A stretch of DNA of 64,000 bases. Source: Tetraselmis striata (taxonomy: Eukaryota; Chlorophyta; Chlorodendrophyceae; Chlorodendrales; Chlorodendraceae). Where the stretch lies: positions 32,034-96,033 of the forward strand of contig VCJN01002339.1 in assembly GCA_006384855.1 (NCBI GenBank), written 5' to 3'. Numbering within the stretch: position 1 is the first letter of the stretch; each line of letters begins with the position of its first letter. The translations under genes and the position numbers were made by a program. The notes beneath the pieces were generated by a model, which searched no databases, had not been told where the DNA came from, and worked only from the letters and a program-made list of their open reading frames with translations. Shown here one piece after another: positions 29,756-41,200 of the stretch.

Positions 29756-30440
29756 CTAAGTGCCCATCGATGACACGTCTTGACACGGAGTTTCGGCGCG
29801 CAGCTCGTCCAGCTCCGGAAGGTGCCTCAAGATGGCTGGTGCTGTAATGTGCTCCACGTCATGCTCCATCTCGTCGCTGAGAGCGAAGCACTTCTCGAAC
29901 GCCTTGCAAGGAAGTTGCACGGGCCACCGATGATGCATCCACTCGAGCAATTGCCGCAGGCGGCGTTGATGATTTGCGCTCCGGAGCATATGATCCACGA
30001 TATGTATCAAGTCGTAGTGGTATCCGTCGACGAAGTTGTTGAACCGACGGCATGCCAGCAAATAATAAGAGCCCTTGCTTGGCACGCCCCTTCTTGCCTC
30101 CGGTCCCGTCGAGGTCGATGATGTCGGTCAGCTCCGGCGTCGTATGCGGCATGGCTTGCACGGGCGCCAAACGCTCCCGTGTGTGGCCAATCAAGTGCAG
30201 GAGTCCGGCAGATTGACGCTGCCTCCGGAGCTCCTTCCAGTCCGGTATCTCGTCCTCATGTTCCCTCAATGGCATGGCAGTGCAGTGCTCTAGCTCCTCA
30301 CTATCTAATGGGCAGTCCGGTTTCTGCAGATTGTCGGCTTTGGGGCCCTCCGCGCGCATGGCGTAACATGCGCCCGCAACAAGCGATTCGCCATGAAGCG
30401 ATGCCCCGACCTCCGGCTCCGTCTGTGTGCTCCTCATCAC
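29756..30440 (-). pseudogene. Hypothetical protein, frameshifted
   Basis: A minus-strand frame of 193 codons starts at 30440 (acidic, with DIIDLDGTGGKKGRAKQG) and after a one-base shift near 30055 continues as CRRFNNFVDGYHYDLIHIVD, then a hydrophobic and charged stretch (LLEWMHHRWPVQLPCKAFEK) to a stop at 29756. The amino-acid pattern after the shift looks like real coding sequence. I do not recognise the family. A transposase C-terminus is possible. Confidence 0.35.
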
Positions 30441-30878
30441 TGTGAGATTCAGATGTGACGCAAGTGTGCCCTACTGGTGACGAACGACGACATACGGGGA
30501 CGATACGGGACGGACGAGGGACGTGGATTTCATACCGAGTAGCGACGACTATCGCGCGCGATCTGTAAAGTACTATATGAATTTCTCGTTTCCATAATTT
30601 CATCAAATCGATATGCGCACGCGGGCTCGCGTGTCGCCCGCCGACGCGGAGCACCCGGGCTAAGTACAGGCGGCTGCACGTACTCACTGCACATCGCCGC
30701 ACATCGCTGCACATCACTGCACATCCCTGCATATACAACGATGCACATCCCTGCACGCGCATGAAGTACGGGGTAGCCTGGCGGTCACCGCCGCTCACCG
30801 CTGAACCAAGCGCGGACAGCCGCGCACTAGCATTTGTGCTCTTTGCCGGTGGTGGGCTAAATCCACCCCAACTCTCAA

Positions 30879-30901
30879 CCCCCCCCCCCCCCCCCCCCCC
30901 C
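30879..30901. repeat. C23 homopolymer
   Basis: Twenty-three consecutive C just upstream of the zinc-finger-like frame. Confidence 0.9.
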
Positions 30902-30919
30902 GCGCGCGCGGCAGCAGGC

Positions 30920-31165
30920 ATGCCGGGAGAGGGATGGATATCGAGTGTGTCGAAGAATGGCGTGCACACATGCAAGCACTGCCACGGCATCGTGACGGGC
31001 AGTAGTGAAAGGACGGCGCGAGAGCGGCACTTCCGGAAATACCCGAACTGTAGCCACTCGTTGCAGCGTGCGGCTAAGTTGCATCGCAAGGCCGCATTAT
31101 TGCAAGCAGCACCAGGGCGGCAGCAGCAGCAGCAGCAGCAGCGGCAGGGGCGGCAGCAGGAGTAG
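30920..31165 (+). CDS. BED-type zinc-finger-like protein (N-terminal part)
   Basis: From ATG 30920 the frame reads a single zinc-finger-like motif, HTCKHCHGIV followed by RERHFRKYPNC, i.e. C-x2-C...H-x6-C, as in BED fingers. Basic residues and a Gln-rich stretch (QQQQQQQRQGRQQ, from CAG repeats) follow, with TAG at 31163-31165. BED fingers are common at the N-terminus of hAT-type transposases and of domesticated DNA-binding proteins. The next frame downstream (31252) encodes a Tudor-like segment and could be part of the same gene through an unseen intron or a frameshift. Moderate to low confidence. Confidence 0.4.
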   Translation: MPGEGWISSVSKNGVHTCKHCHGIVTGSSERTARERHFRKYPNCSHSLQRAAKLHRKAALLQAAPGRQQQQQQQRQGRQQE

Positions 31166-31251
31166 CTGCAGCCGTCGGAAACGGCCCGCCGGCGCCGGTC
31201 TCGGAGGACGATGTGATGGGTGTGGGGTAGGACCCCGTTGGCGAAGACGGT

Positions 31252-31493
31252 ATGGACATCGACGTGCTTGCGTGGCCGCCGGCGGACGTGGAAGCTGCCG
31301 ATGAGGGCGTGATACGGAAAGGCGATCCCGGTGACTTCTACATGAAGGTCATCGCCAAGAAGTTCCGGGGAGTATGGCACTACGGCGTGATAACCGGCGT
31401 CGTTACCGAGTGGGTGTTGGAGGACTACGGCGGGGCGACCCAGTGGCGCGCTGTTTTCGAGGACGGTGACATTGTGGACCTTCTGCGTTCAGA
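31252..31493 (+). CDS. Exon with a Tudor-like domain
   Basis: The frame contains DFYMKVIAKKFRGVWHYGVI followed by WRAVFEDGDIVDLLRSEV. The pattern of a hydrophobic strand, G-x-W-x-x-G-x-I and then W-x-V-x-(Y/F)-E-D-G-D-x-x-D-L matches the small Tudor-like domains of plant and algal chromatin proteins (PTM/DIR17 type). It ends at a good splice donor, GAG/GTGAGT at 31493-31499. Upstream and downstream exons are not identified; the BED-like frame at 30920 is a candidate partner. Confidence 0.4.
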
Positions 31494-32084
31494 GGTGAGT
31501 GGGCCCGGCCTGCGTGCTGGTGGCACCACTCAACTGCGGTTGTATGGAATCACACGCACCCGCCCGGTCGGCGTGGCAGGTTGTGGAGGCTATGGCGGCT
31601 GCCCAGGAGCACCCCCCTGTGGATGCGGACGGGGATGCTCGCTTGGTAACCGTCCATGAAGGCGATGACTTGTCCAGTGAATCACGCACCTTGCCCGGCG
31701 TGCGTTCAACACAACCCGGCTGGCGGAGGCCAAGCAGAACACTGGCTGCCATGGCGTGTGCCATGTGCCTGTGGTCCTGGGCTATGTCAGCATGGTCAAC
31801 CTCTTCCCCCTCGCGCCGTTCCACCTGTTTTTTTTTGGCTTGGGAAGGGACTTCTGGAGGAAATTTGTCACTGGCGACTGCGTTTCAAGCGTTTCAAGCC
31901 TGGAAATCGAGCCTCACTCGCGCAGAGAAGACGCCCCGGGCCTACGAGTCTATCGCCGACCTCAGAGATTGTGTTCGTCGCAACGAGATGCTACCTCTGA
32001 ACCCTGCTGACAGCGACGCGGCGTTGGGGCGAGATGTCGGCGCAGGCGGCGGTGCGGGCTTCGCGTCCCGAGATGAGGGCTCCT
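31494..32084. other. Intron or intergenic, no supported gene
   Basis: Follows the splice donor at 31494. Open frames on both strands are not convincing. Confidence 0.3.
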
Positions 32085-33065
32085 TCGGCGGAGATGCGGG
32101 TCGAGGAGGCGGATATGCGGCACCGCCACGTGAAGATGTGGCCTTGCGACTCCCACCAGCGGCACCCGAAGGCGCCTGACGGCTTGACGGGGCTTCGCGT
32201 TTCGGCTTAGGCGCCTCGAAGGGGTCGTCGTCGTCCAACTCTTTCGCCATCTTAAAGGAGGAGTCGGCCCACGCTTCTTGGAATGCTTCTTGCGCAGCTT
32301 AATGTGCGACAAGCTGCTGCTCTTGCCTCCATAGGCGGAGATGCGGGTCGGGGAGGCGGAGATGCGGCACCGCCACGTGAAGATGTGGCCCTGCGACTCC
32401 CACCAGCGGCACCCGAAGGCGCCTGACGGCTTGACGGGGCTTCGCGTTTCGGCTTAGGCGCCTGGAAGGGGTCGTCGTCCTCCAACTCTTTCGCCATCTT
32501 AAAGGAGGAGTCGGCCCACGCTTCTTGGAATGCTTCTTGCGCAGCTTAATGGGCTACAAGCTGCTGCTCTTGCCTCCATAGGTGGAAATGCGGGTCGGGG
32601 AGGCGGAGATGCGGCACCGCCACGTGAAGATGTGGCCCTGCGACTCCCACCAGCGGCACCCGAAGGCGCCTGACGGCTTGACGTGGCTTCGCGTTTCGGC
32701 TTAGGCGCCTGGAAGGGGTCGTCGTCCTCCAACTCTTTCGCCATCTTGAAGGAGGAGTCGGCCCACGCTTCTTGGAATGCTTCTTGCGCAGCTTATTGGG
32801 CTACAAGCTGCTGCTCTTGCCCCCATAGGTGGAAATGCGGGTCGGGGAGGCGGAGATGCGGCACCGCCACGGGAAGATGTGGCCCTGCGACTCCCACCAG
32901 CGGCACCCGAAGGCGGCTGACGGCTTGACGTGGCTTCGCGTTTCGGCTTAGGCGTCTGGAAGGGGTCGTCGTCCTTCAACTCTATCGCCATCTTGAAGGA
33001 GGACTCGGCCCGCGCTTCTTGGAATGCTTTTTGCGCAGCTTATTGGGCGACAAGCTGGTCTTGCC
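32085..33065. repeat. 247-bp tandem array (about 4 units)
   Basis: The anchor TTCGCGTTTCGGCTTAGGCG recurs at about 32194, 32441, 32688 and 32935, exactly 247 bp apart. On the minus strand each unit opens a frame beginning MAKELEDDDPFQAPKPKREA. Since 247 is not a multiple of three, the frames of neighbouring units cannot join, so the array is not one coding repeat unless each unit were a separate exon. Confidence 0.92.
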
Positions 33066-33397
33066 TCCCGTGCTCAACGCACCGTGCGGGCGCTTCGTCG
33101 CACTCGAAGGCTGAGGCTCACTCGGCGGCTTGGCAGTCTCCGAGGGACCAAGCATGCTCGGGGGAGGGACGGAGCTGCTCGAAGCTCTATCAAGAGACCT
33201 GCTGCAGCGCCGTTTTGGGAGTCATCTCCGCCGGACCCCGGTGGCGGTGGTAGAGATGCGGGCTTAGAGGACCCGCCAGCCTGACGCGGCGCCGCTACGA
33301 CCTGGTAGTAGCGGTCGTCGACCAAGTCGGTGGGGGGTAAAGAGCCGGCTCGGCAACCTTCCAGTATGAGGATTTTTATGACAAAAAGGGGATTTAA

Positions 33398-34330
33398 TTG
33401 CCCAATCATATGCTTTACAATACTATACAGATTGCAAGGCAGTAGGGCTAATGCCTGATATCTGCTCGCGGCACGCCGCAGATTGCTGCAGCGCTGCACC
33501 GCAGATGCTGCCTTTAGGCATGCTTCTATTGCCTAGATGGCTGCAAACCATTTATTAGTATGCGGGGCTGCATGGCATGAAAGGGATGTGAACACGCACC
33601 GGCTTGACGATACTATACGGACTGCAAGGCAGTAGGGCTAATGCCTGATATTTGCTGGCGGCACGCCGCAGATTGCTGCAGCGCTGCACCGCAGATGCTG
33701 CCTTAAGGCATGTTTTAATTGACTGGATGGCTGCAAACCATTTATTAGTATGCGGGGCTGCATGGCATGAAAGGGATATGAACACGCACCGGCTTGACGA
33801 TACTACACAGATTGCAAGGCAGTAGGGCTAATGCCTGATATTTGCTGGCGGCACGCCGCAGATTGCTGAAGCGCTGCACCGCAGGTGCTGCCTTAAGGCA
33901 TGTTTTAATTGCCTGGATGGCTGCAAACCATTTATTAGTATGCGGGGCTGTATGGCATAGAAGGGATATGAACACGCACCTACTTGATGATACTATACGG
34001 ACTGCAAGGCAGTAGGGCTAATACGTTATATTTGCTGGCGGCACGCCGCAGATTGCTGAAGCGCTGCACCGCAGATGCTGCCTTAAGGCATGCTTCAATT
34101 GCCTAGATGGCTGCAAACCATTTATTAGTATGCGGGGCTGCATGGCATAGAAGGGATATGAATACGCACCTGCTTGTCGATACCATACAGATTGCAGGGC
34201 AGTAGGGATAATATGTTATATTCGCTGGCGGCACGCCGCAGATTGCTGCAGCGCTGCACCGCAGATGCTGCCTTTAAGCATGCTTTGATTGCCTAGATGG
34301 CTGCAAACCATTTAGTATGCGGGGCTGCAT
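33398..34330. repeat. 190-bp tandem array (about 5 units)
   Basis: Anchors with actgcaaggcagtaggg or attgcaaggcagtaggg recur near 33431, 33617, 33813, 34003 and 34193, spacing about 190 bp. Each unit has the inverted motif tgctgcagcgctgcaccgca. Divergence is low. Confidence 0.92.
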
Positions 34331-34351
34331 TAATCACCAACATGCCTCGGT

Positions 34352-34768
34352 CGCCGCGCGTTGGCGCGTTGGCGTCCCGCTGCGCCGGCCGCGGCGCGTT
34401 GGCGCCCCGCTGCGCCGGCCGCGGCGCGTTGGCGCCCCTCTGCCGCGGCGCGTTGGCGCCCCGCTGCGCCGGCCGCGGCGCGTTGGCGCCCCGCTGCCCC
34501 GGCCGCGGCGCGTTGGCGCCCCGCTGCCCCGGCCGCTGCGCGTTGGCGCCCCGCTGCCCCGGCCGCGGCCGCGTTGGCGCCCCGCTGCCCCGGCCGCGGC
34601 GCGTTGGCGCCCCGCTGCCCCGGCCGCGGCGCGTTGGCGCCCCGCTGCGCCGGCCGCGGCGCGTTGGCGCTCCGCTGCCCCGCCCGCGGCGCGTTGGCGC
34701 CCCGCTGCCCCGCCCGCGGCGCGTTGGCGCACCTCTGCCCCGGCGCCCCGCTGCCCCGCCCGCGCTAG
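34352..34768. repeat. 30-bp GC-rich minisatellite (about 13-14 units)
   Basis: Unit close to GCGCGTTGGCGCCCCGCTGC plus 10 more bases (GCCGGCCGCG). Because 30 is a multiple of three, all frames stay open and give Arg/Ala/Pro decapeptide repeats on both strands; I treat these as artefacts. Confidence 0.95.
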
Positions 34769-34874
34769 CAAAGGAAGTGCGGTTTGTGAAATCGACGGAC
34801 AGGAGTCGATTAAACTCTTATCTGCGGTTGAGAATGATTTGTTGTGATAGTTGATTATGATTAATGAGGTATTG

Positions 34875-36225
34875 TCCAGGGAGCTATGGCAGCGAATTTC
34901 AAGCTGCATGAATCCCTTGTCACGGACCAGACACGAACCCACGTTGCTTGCCGAGGTGCTCCGAGAGATGCGCCCTTAAAGTCGCCGAATCTCTTCCGAC
35001 GACCAACCACAAGGCGCGTCCGTTGGTGTCGGGGTTTCTTGGGTGCTTTGACGCGATGAGAAGTACACGACCCGCTGTCAACAGGCTGTCGAGGTAGTCC
35101 ATTCGCGGCAGGGGCCTTTGCGTCAAGTAGGTGCTCGGAATCTGCAAGCGATAGATTACCGCCTTGGAGGCCGCCAGCAGCTATAGGAGCAAATTCAGGT
35201 GAGTGAACCAAGGCGACATGGCAACGACAAAGGGCTCCTTGCCTAGGGCAGCGCTACAAGAGCTAGGGGCGAAAGTACACGGGTTTGTACACGAGAGATG
35301 CGGGCGTTCACCTGCCCCCACTGCGGAGATGCGGGTAATCCCACCCTTTACGGCGGTCAATTCGATCCCTCCACCCTCCGCATCTCTTGCTCGTCAGTCG
35401 TGCCAGCGGTGGTTTCAGCCACCGCTGCTTTGACGTCCGTGAGGACGTACCCGTCGTCTTCAATGTGGGCCTCCGGGTTCCAGTGCCGCGTCTCTTTCGC
35501 CGGCGTCATGGTTCTCGCCATCTCGCATACACGAGCCCACGTTGGTTGCCGAGGTGCTCCGAGAGATGCGCCCTTAAAGTCGCCGAATCTCTTCCGACGA
35601 CCAACCACAAGGCGCGTCTGTTGGTGTCGGGATTTCTTGGGTGCTTTGACGCGATGAGAAGTGCACGACCCGCTTTCAACAGACTGTGGAGGTAGTTCAT
35701 TTGCGGGCGGGGCCCTTGCGTCAAGTAGGTGCTCGGAATCTGCACGCAACAGATTTCCGCCGTGTAGGCCGCCAGTAGCGGTAGGAGCAAATTCAGGTGA
35801 GTGAACCAAGGCGACGTGACAAGGACAAAGGGATCCTTGCACAGGGCAGCGGTACAAGAGCTAGGAGCGATAGTTCACGGGTTTGTACGCGAGAGATGCG
35901 AGCGCTCATATGCCCCCACTGCGGAGATGCGGGTAATCCCACCCTCTACCTTTAAGTTCTCTCCACCCTCCGCAGCTCTTGCTCGTCAGTCGTGCCAGCG
36001 GTGGCTTCAGCCACCGCTTCTTTGACGTCCAGGAGGACGTACCCGTCGTCCCCAATGTAAGCCTCCGGGTTCCAGTGCCGCATCTCTCGCCGCCGCCATG
36101 GTTCTCGCTGTCTCGCATACACGAGCCCACGTTGGTTGCCGAGGTGCTCCGAGAGATGCGCCCTTAAAGTCGCAGAATCTCGTCCGACGACCAACTTCAA
36201 GGCGTCGACAATTGTCACATCTCGC
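34875..36225. repeat. About 595-bp tandem repeat (2.3 units)
   Basis: The anchor CCGAGGTGCTCCGAGAGATG occurs at 34951, 35549 and 36139 (598 and 590 bp apart). The units share ccgacgaccaaccacaaggc and ctttgacgtccg-gaggacg. The last unit is partial. Confidence 0.88.
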
Positions 36226-36284
36226 CCCCTCCTGGCGGCAGTGAGTGGCGCGCAGCAATTGAGAAAGATGATGAGGAGCAACCT

Positions 36285-36310
36285 CCCCCCCCCCCCCCCC
36301 CCCCCCCCCC
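36285..36310. repeat. C26 homopolymer
   Basis: Twenty-six consecutive C just after the last 595-bp unit. Confidence 0.9.
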
Positions 36311-37489
36311 TCCCCCGCCACGCTGTCGACATTGGCAGGACCCGAGCCGTAGTCCGGGTCTGCCATGACGAGGGCTTTTGCCGGGCCATTTTACCAGGGG
36401 ACGAGATTCGCATCTGCCGGTGAGCTTCTTGGACATACTCGTTGCAAATCCCCCGCAACTCGTTGTACACAAGCCGGTGGTCTTCAGAGGCCAAGAAGGC
36501 CCGCATGTTCACCGTGCTGCCTCTCGCCTCTGCCCCTCTCTTGCAGTCTGAGGTCATCGGGTACTGCGGATCGTGCATGATGTGTTAGAGGTCGTTGGCA
36601 GACAAGGACGAAAACACAAAGCGGGTGGGAAACGGGGCGGGTGTCGCCACTCATGTCGAGATGCGCGACGGCGAGGTGCGCTTAACGCAGCACACGGCGC
36701 CCTGATGAGAGATGCAAGCGAAGATGCGAGTCCGCGTACCGTTGGAGTCGCTCCTGGGAGAGGGACCAAAGGTGGCACACCTTGAGGCTTGGGGGGTCAG
36801 GCTGAGGCTCGCCGTGAGGCGAAGGCTGCGAATCTCCGGCCCCGGGCCATAGCGGTCCGCTTCCATGTTGCCCACCGCCCGGCTGCATGGGCCTCATGGG
36901 CTGAGTCGTGGGTATTGGCGCATGAGACGCCCTTCTGCCGGAACGCAAGTGCATCTGCGGAGAATCTTGCGCCATGGGGGTCACTAGCAGTGTGTCGAGA
37001 GCCCTGCTCGTTGGGTCAAAGCCAAGTGCAGCCGCAGATGTCCCCGCCACGCACAGAACTCTGCAAGCGGGCAGATGTGCGTTTTGCTCTGCGAGGACGG
37101 TCTGCCATGCTTTTGTGCACCGAGAAGCGTTAAGATGCCTCAAAGAATACAAGCGCGAGGGAGCTTGCGAGGGGTAGATGAGTGGGAAGCACAGTGGCGG
37201 CGTAGCATTCGAGGCCAGAAAAAACGGTTGGCGTGGAAGGGTAGCGACGCATCTCGTCAAAGGGCGGTGGACAGGCGTGTAGTACATAGTGAAGGTTCAT
37301 TTCACTGAACAATACCTCGTACAGTGTTGGCAAGAAAAGGAAGCCAGTTTCACAGTACATTCGTACAGTGTTAGGCTGGACTCAAATTTGCACCCCCCAA
37401 AAGGAATACAATATTGAGTTAAGGGGGGTGCAATTTTCTGTCCAGATATGTGCCCATTTTGACTCAATAATCGCCCTTTTTCCCATCCA
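36311..37489. other. No supported gene
   Basis: Several overlapping open frames on both strands, none with a recognisable domain or consistent splicing. The octamer GAGATGCG, frequent in the arrays to the left, also occurs here. Confidence 0.35.
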
Positions 37490-38030
37490 CGACGCGTCGG
37501 GAAGTCGAGAGGTGTTCAACGAGGACGGCACCATGGTCAGAAAGAAGTGGTACGGTAAAAGCGTCCAAGTCGTGTAGACATACGCGCAAACTGGGTGGCA
37601 ATTCAGCCAGCCACGAAACATTTGTGTCCACGTCATGTCAACCACCCCAGCGCAACGCAAACCCGGCGGAGTCGTCAAGTTTAACGCAGCCACGAAGAAG
37701 GACTTGCTTAAGTTGGGGATGCTCAACGAATAAACTATCAGCAACGTCTTGTGGCTAGCTAGCCGCTGGATGTAATAATCATAATAAATATCGATTTCAT
37801 TGCCTCATCTGCTTGTCCCATTTTGGACAAAATGCTCCAAAACCAACATTGGATATGCGTCGCGGTTGGCCTCCATGCTGTTGAATGCTGCACTGCACCC
37901 AAGGTCTACAAACCCAAGCTACATCACCAGTGAGTCTTAAGTACTGATAGTAAACCCGGGAACTAGGGTATAAACAAACCCTACGGTGCAAAATGAATTC
38001 CTCGGTGCAAAATAGGTTAAATTACTGTTA
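37490..38030 (+). repeat. Dispersed repeat R2
   Basis: Second copy of R1. It carries the same reading frame (SGSREVFNEDGTMVRKKWYG) with TAG at about 37576 after VQVV, then TYAQTGW. Its end abuts the 3' tail of Y2 at 38031: R1 continues after ctgtta with ctatcactc, R2 with the AATTG tail, so Y2 was probably inserted in or beside R2. Confidence 0.6.
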
Positions 38031-41000
38031 AATTGAAATTGATTACAACTGCTAGTTTGCTGCGTCCACTGGCCCAGACTGAGTTGTTCTTAGGACCTGC
38101 TATCTCTGACCATGATAGGGAACACTAGGTGTAATTACATCTCAAGCTAACGGCCTTCCTCCATTGTGCCCAAGCCCCATCTCCTTCCTGCGGGCTGAAG
38201 CTAGGACAGCAACGCCCCCCTGCTGTCATGCCTATCCCATAATCCAGAGCTCAGCATGCAAGCTAAGGCAGCCGAAGCGTCCCGCCTGCAGCTACCAAGG
38301 TGTGATGGGGAAAGGGGGCTGACCGGAATAGCTATGTGGTGCTCAGTATTAATCCACCGCTGAGCCGGCTAGTATGATTGGTGGGGGCTGCGGCGCCCTC
38401 CGACATGTAATTGGGTAGGTGTTGTTTGTGGTGGCTGTGGAAATCGGCGGTGTGTTCTGTGTGTGTGGTGGGTTTCCGGGTGTGTGGTGGTGTATGAACT
38501 GCACCGGCACATGGTTAGTGGTGGGCGGTGGTCTTGAGTCAGCTAGCTTGGTTGTTGCTGCAGCGGCTCGCTCAGCAGCTTACTTGTGCGAGTTGTTGGA
38601 CGGGTGGGCTAGCTGCATCATCGTCTGTCATCCATTCGTTGTCTGAGCTGCGGGTGCCAGAGTGGCGTGGCTTGCTCATGCTGCGGTTGCGGGGGGCGCC
38701 GTCCGAGCGGCTGCGGGCCATGGGTTGCTTCTTCTTGATCTGAGTTGTTGTGGCTGCCTTGCCCTTGCCTGCTGGGGTGGGCTGGCTGGGGTGACGCTCT
38801 AGCTGGATGGAGATGCGCTGTGGTTTGCGCAGTTGGAGGGACTCCGCTGTGAGGCTGGCCAGGTTGACTGCTATTGCGGGTTTGTTGGATGGAGAGGACT
38901 GGGCGAGCAGCTCTGTGGCTGCGGTGGTGAGCTGGTGGTGTTCAATCAGTCTTTCTGTGGTGCCGTTGGGTGTGCCCTCTCTGAATGTGCGGGGTATTGT
39001 TGTGCGCTGGGGGGAATCAAGGGATGTGTCAGCCGTGCATGGTGTCTCCGCTGCCTCGCCATGGGTGGTGTCCACCTCCATGGCGTTGTCGTTCTCCTCG
39101 TAGTTGAGTTCCAGCTCCTCCTCGTCATCCGCATGTGCCGCCGGCATGGCAGTTGCCGCTAGGGCTGTGGCTATAGGTGCAAGGGCTGGGTGGGTTGCTC
39201 CGGGGGCGCGGTCTGTTGCGGCTTCGCGCTGGTCGATGGCTGCCACTGCGTCTGCGACCGCTCCGCGCCTCGTTGGTACGTGCTCGAACCCAGTGGGGGG
39301 AGCGTCTCCGACCTGGGTTGTGGTCTGGACTGCTGGGGTCGCTGGAAGTGGCTGTTGGATTCGGTCTGCTAGTGGTTAGGCTGGCGATGTGTCGGCAAGG
39401 CGCCTCTCGGTTGGTGCCGGGTTGGCGCGGCCTCGATCTTCCCGCACGCTGTCGACACGGTCTTGCGCCACTGGTCTGTTCTGTCGGTGCCGCATGTGCC
39501 ACCGATGATGCTGTGGTGGTGGGCGGTCAACTGCAGGGTGAGGGTGTAGATTGGGCGTCCGGTGGCTCGCAGGGCGAGGGATGGTGGGCCGGTCGTCCGG
39601 GCCTTCTTTCGCAGGCCTATCGCTGCGCGTCGGATCTGGTTGTGACCAATGGTGTCTCCCAATCCCCCCGACTCGCGGATCGTCTGGCTGAAGGGGTGGA
39701 TGAGCAGCTCCGAGGGGTCGAACTCGGACTTTGTGAGGTAGATGACGATGGCGCGGAGGTGTATCACCCGCAGTAGCGCGATAGGGGAGCTGAGGGCTAC
39801 TGCCAAGCGCAGGGTGTCCGCGAACGCCTCGTCTTCTTTGCCGAGGGAGATGGCGCAAAGGTTGTCGTCTCCCACGCGCATCAGTGTCGGTTCGGAGTGA
39901 TGGAGTTACATCTCGACGCCGGCAGCTGTCATGGTGTCCGTAGTCAGCCACTGCGCGTGTTGCAGCTCCGGGGGTGTGTTGGTGCGCTGGCTGATGGTAG
40001 TTGCGATGGCCTCCGCCAGCTCCTCCACCGCCGTCGGCAGCTCCAGGTTGGCCAAGGGGCCGGTGCAGATCGCTCTGGCCGTCAGTGCGCATCGGAAGAA
40101 CTGCTTGGATAGCGCCGGGGGCAGTACTCCGGGGAGTGGGGTGGTTGGTTGGCCCTCTCGGTCCTCGTTGTGTTCTACTGTGACTTGGATCACTACTCGG
40201 CCCTGCGACTGGTCGCCAAACGGCAGCGGCAGTACAGCGTCGCGGCACACGTCCTAGAGTAAGCGCGCCGCTTCATGATCGAGGAGTTCGAGGCGTACCG
40301 AGTCGGCTGAGCGGCGGGCTTTCCATACCTCGCGGACCTCCAAGAGGGCCAGTAGTGTGCGGGTCGGGGGGCAGATGACGGCGTCGTCCGCGTCTGTGTT
40401 GGCCTCGTACTCGGCCCAGGCTCGCACTCCAACGAGTTCCAGGACGTCTGCTGGTGTCGCCGCCGGTTGGTCTGTCGCCGCTTCGCTCGGCTGGGGTTGG
40501 TCGTACGCTGGGAGGAGGCCCTCTGCCAGGCGCAACCACATGTCGGCCTCCGTGATGCCTCTGAACGCGGGGGAGCGAAACCACACCTTGTGTACCGGCC
40601 GCTCGATGTCGTCGAGGTGTGGAGCTCCGAGCAGGCGGGTGGAGCAGCGGCGGCCATGGCGGTCGAGGATCGTTGTGCCCTCTCCTGTCCATTGGGTATG
40701 TAGAACGCTCACGGCCGTTTCTATGCGGGCCAGTCGTAGGATGACGGACCCGGTGGTGGTGGGGAGCCTAATGCCGCTCGGTGCAGCGGGGTCGGCGGCG
40801 ATGGGTTTGGGGGGGCGGCGAGTAACCACTTTGGCGTCTGGTGGAGGTTCTGCTGGATTTTGCTGGACGTCTGCTGGATTTTGGGGCTGAGGGTGCGGAT
40901 CGGGTTCGTCACAGTTAGGCCGCGCGACTCCTCGTCCATAGCTTGGTACTGAGCCACCAGATCGCCGAACAGTAGGGCCACATGAGGGGCATCGTCCGTA

Positions 41001-41200
41001 CCGGCGGGGAGGCCGGTGAGAAGTAGGTGGGATGGGCGTTGTAGCTCACGTATGTGGCGGCGGGCTGCTGGCGGGAGTTGGGTACCTGCGAAATGTTTTG
41101 CAGTTACGACCGTGCGGATCGCTGGCTGTTGCACTCTGCCGCCTCGTAGCGCGGCCTGAAAGGTGCCGGCCCCGCCGCGTTCTGTTGCTCCTCAGATCTG
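38031..41200 (-). mobile_element. Y2: second copy of the LINE-like retroposon
   Basis: Homologous to Y1 over 38031-39755 and 39756-40310, and extends further 5' (to about 41200). The left end has the same AATTG/AAATTG tail as Y1. It includes the undisturbed version of the site into which X1 jumped in Y1. Its 5' end is not defined; no matching target duplication was found. As in Y1 there is no reverse transcriptase or endonuclease on the sense strand. Confidence 0.7.
38572..41134 (-). pseudogene. Y2 ORF: unrecognised protein of about 850 codons, broken
   Basis: Read from 41134: HIRELQRPSHLLLTGLPAG, LFGDLVAQYQAMDEESRG; a frame change near 40835; then RLPTTTGSVILRLARIETA, WTGEGTTILDRHGRRCSTRL, WLRLAEGLLPAYD; a TAG at 40254-40256 (CAG in Y1); FGDQSQGRVVIQVTVEHNED, PALSKQFFRCALTARAI; a TAA near 39909; RVGDDNLCAISLGKEDEAFA, HPFSQTIRESGGLG; frame changes in the Pro-rich linker; and an intact C-terminal frame (39246-38572) with ELELNYEENDNAMEVDT, a Ser/Thr-rich region, and a basic tail RSRSDGAPRNRSMSKPRHSG before NEWMTDDDAASPPV. 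No known catalytic motif is visible. A nucleic-acid-binding ORF1-like role is a guess based on the basic tail and the retroposon context. Confidence 0.6.

Noticed and set aside
32010-32991. Four paralogous small genes starting MAKELEDDDPF on the minus strand
   Set aside because: They are the same frame opened by each 247-bp tandem unit; the period breaks the frame and no unit has its own promoter-like or terminal context.
34352-34768. Arg/Pro/Ala decapeptide-repeat proteins on both strands
   Set aside because: They result from a 30-bp minisatellite whose period is a multiple of three, so every frame is open. No start, splice or flanking coding context.
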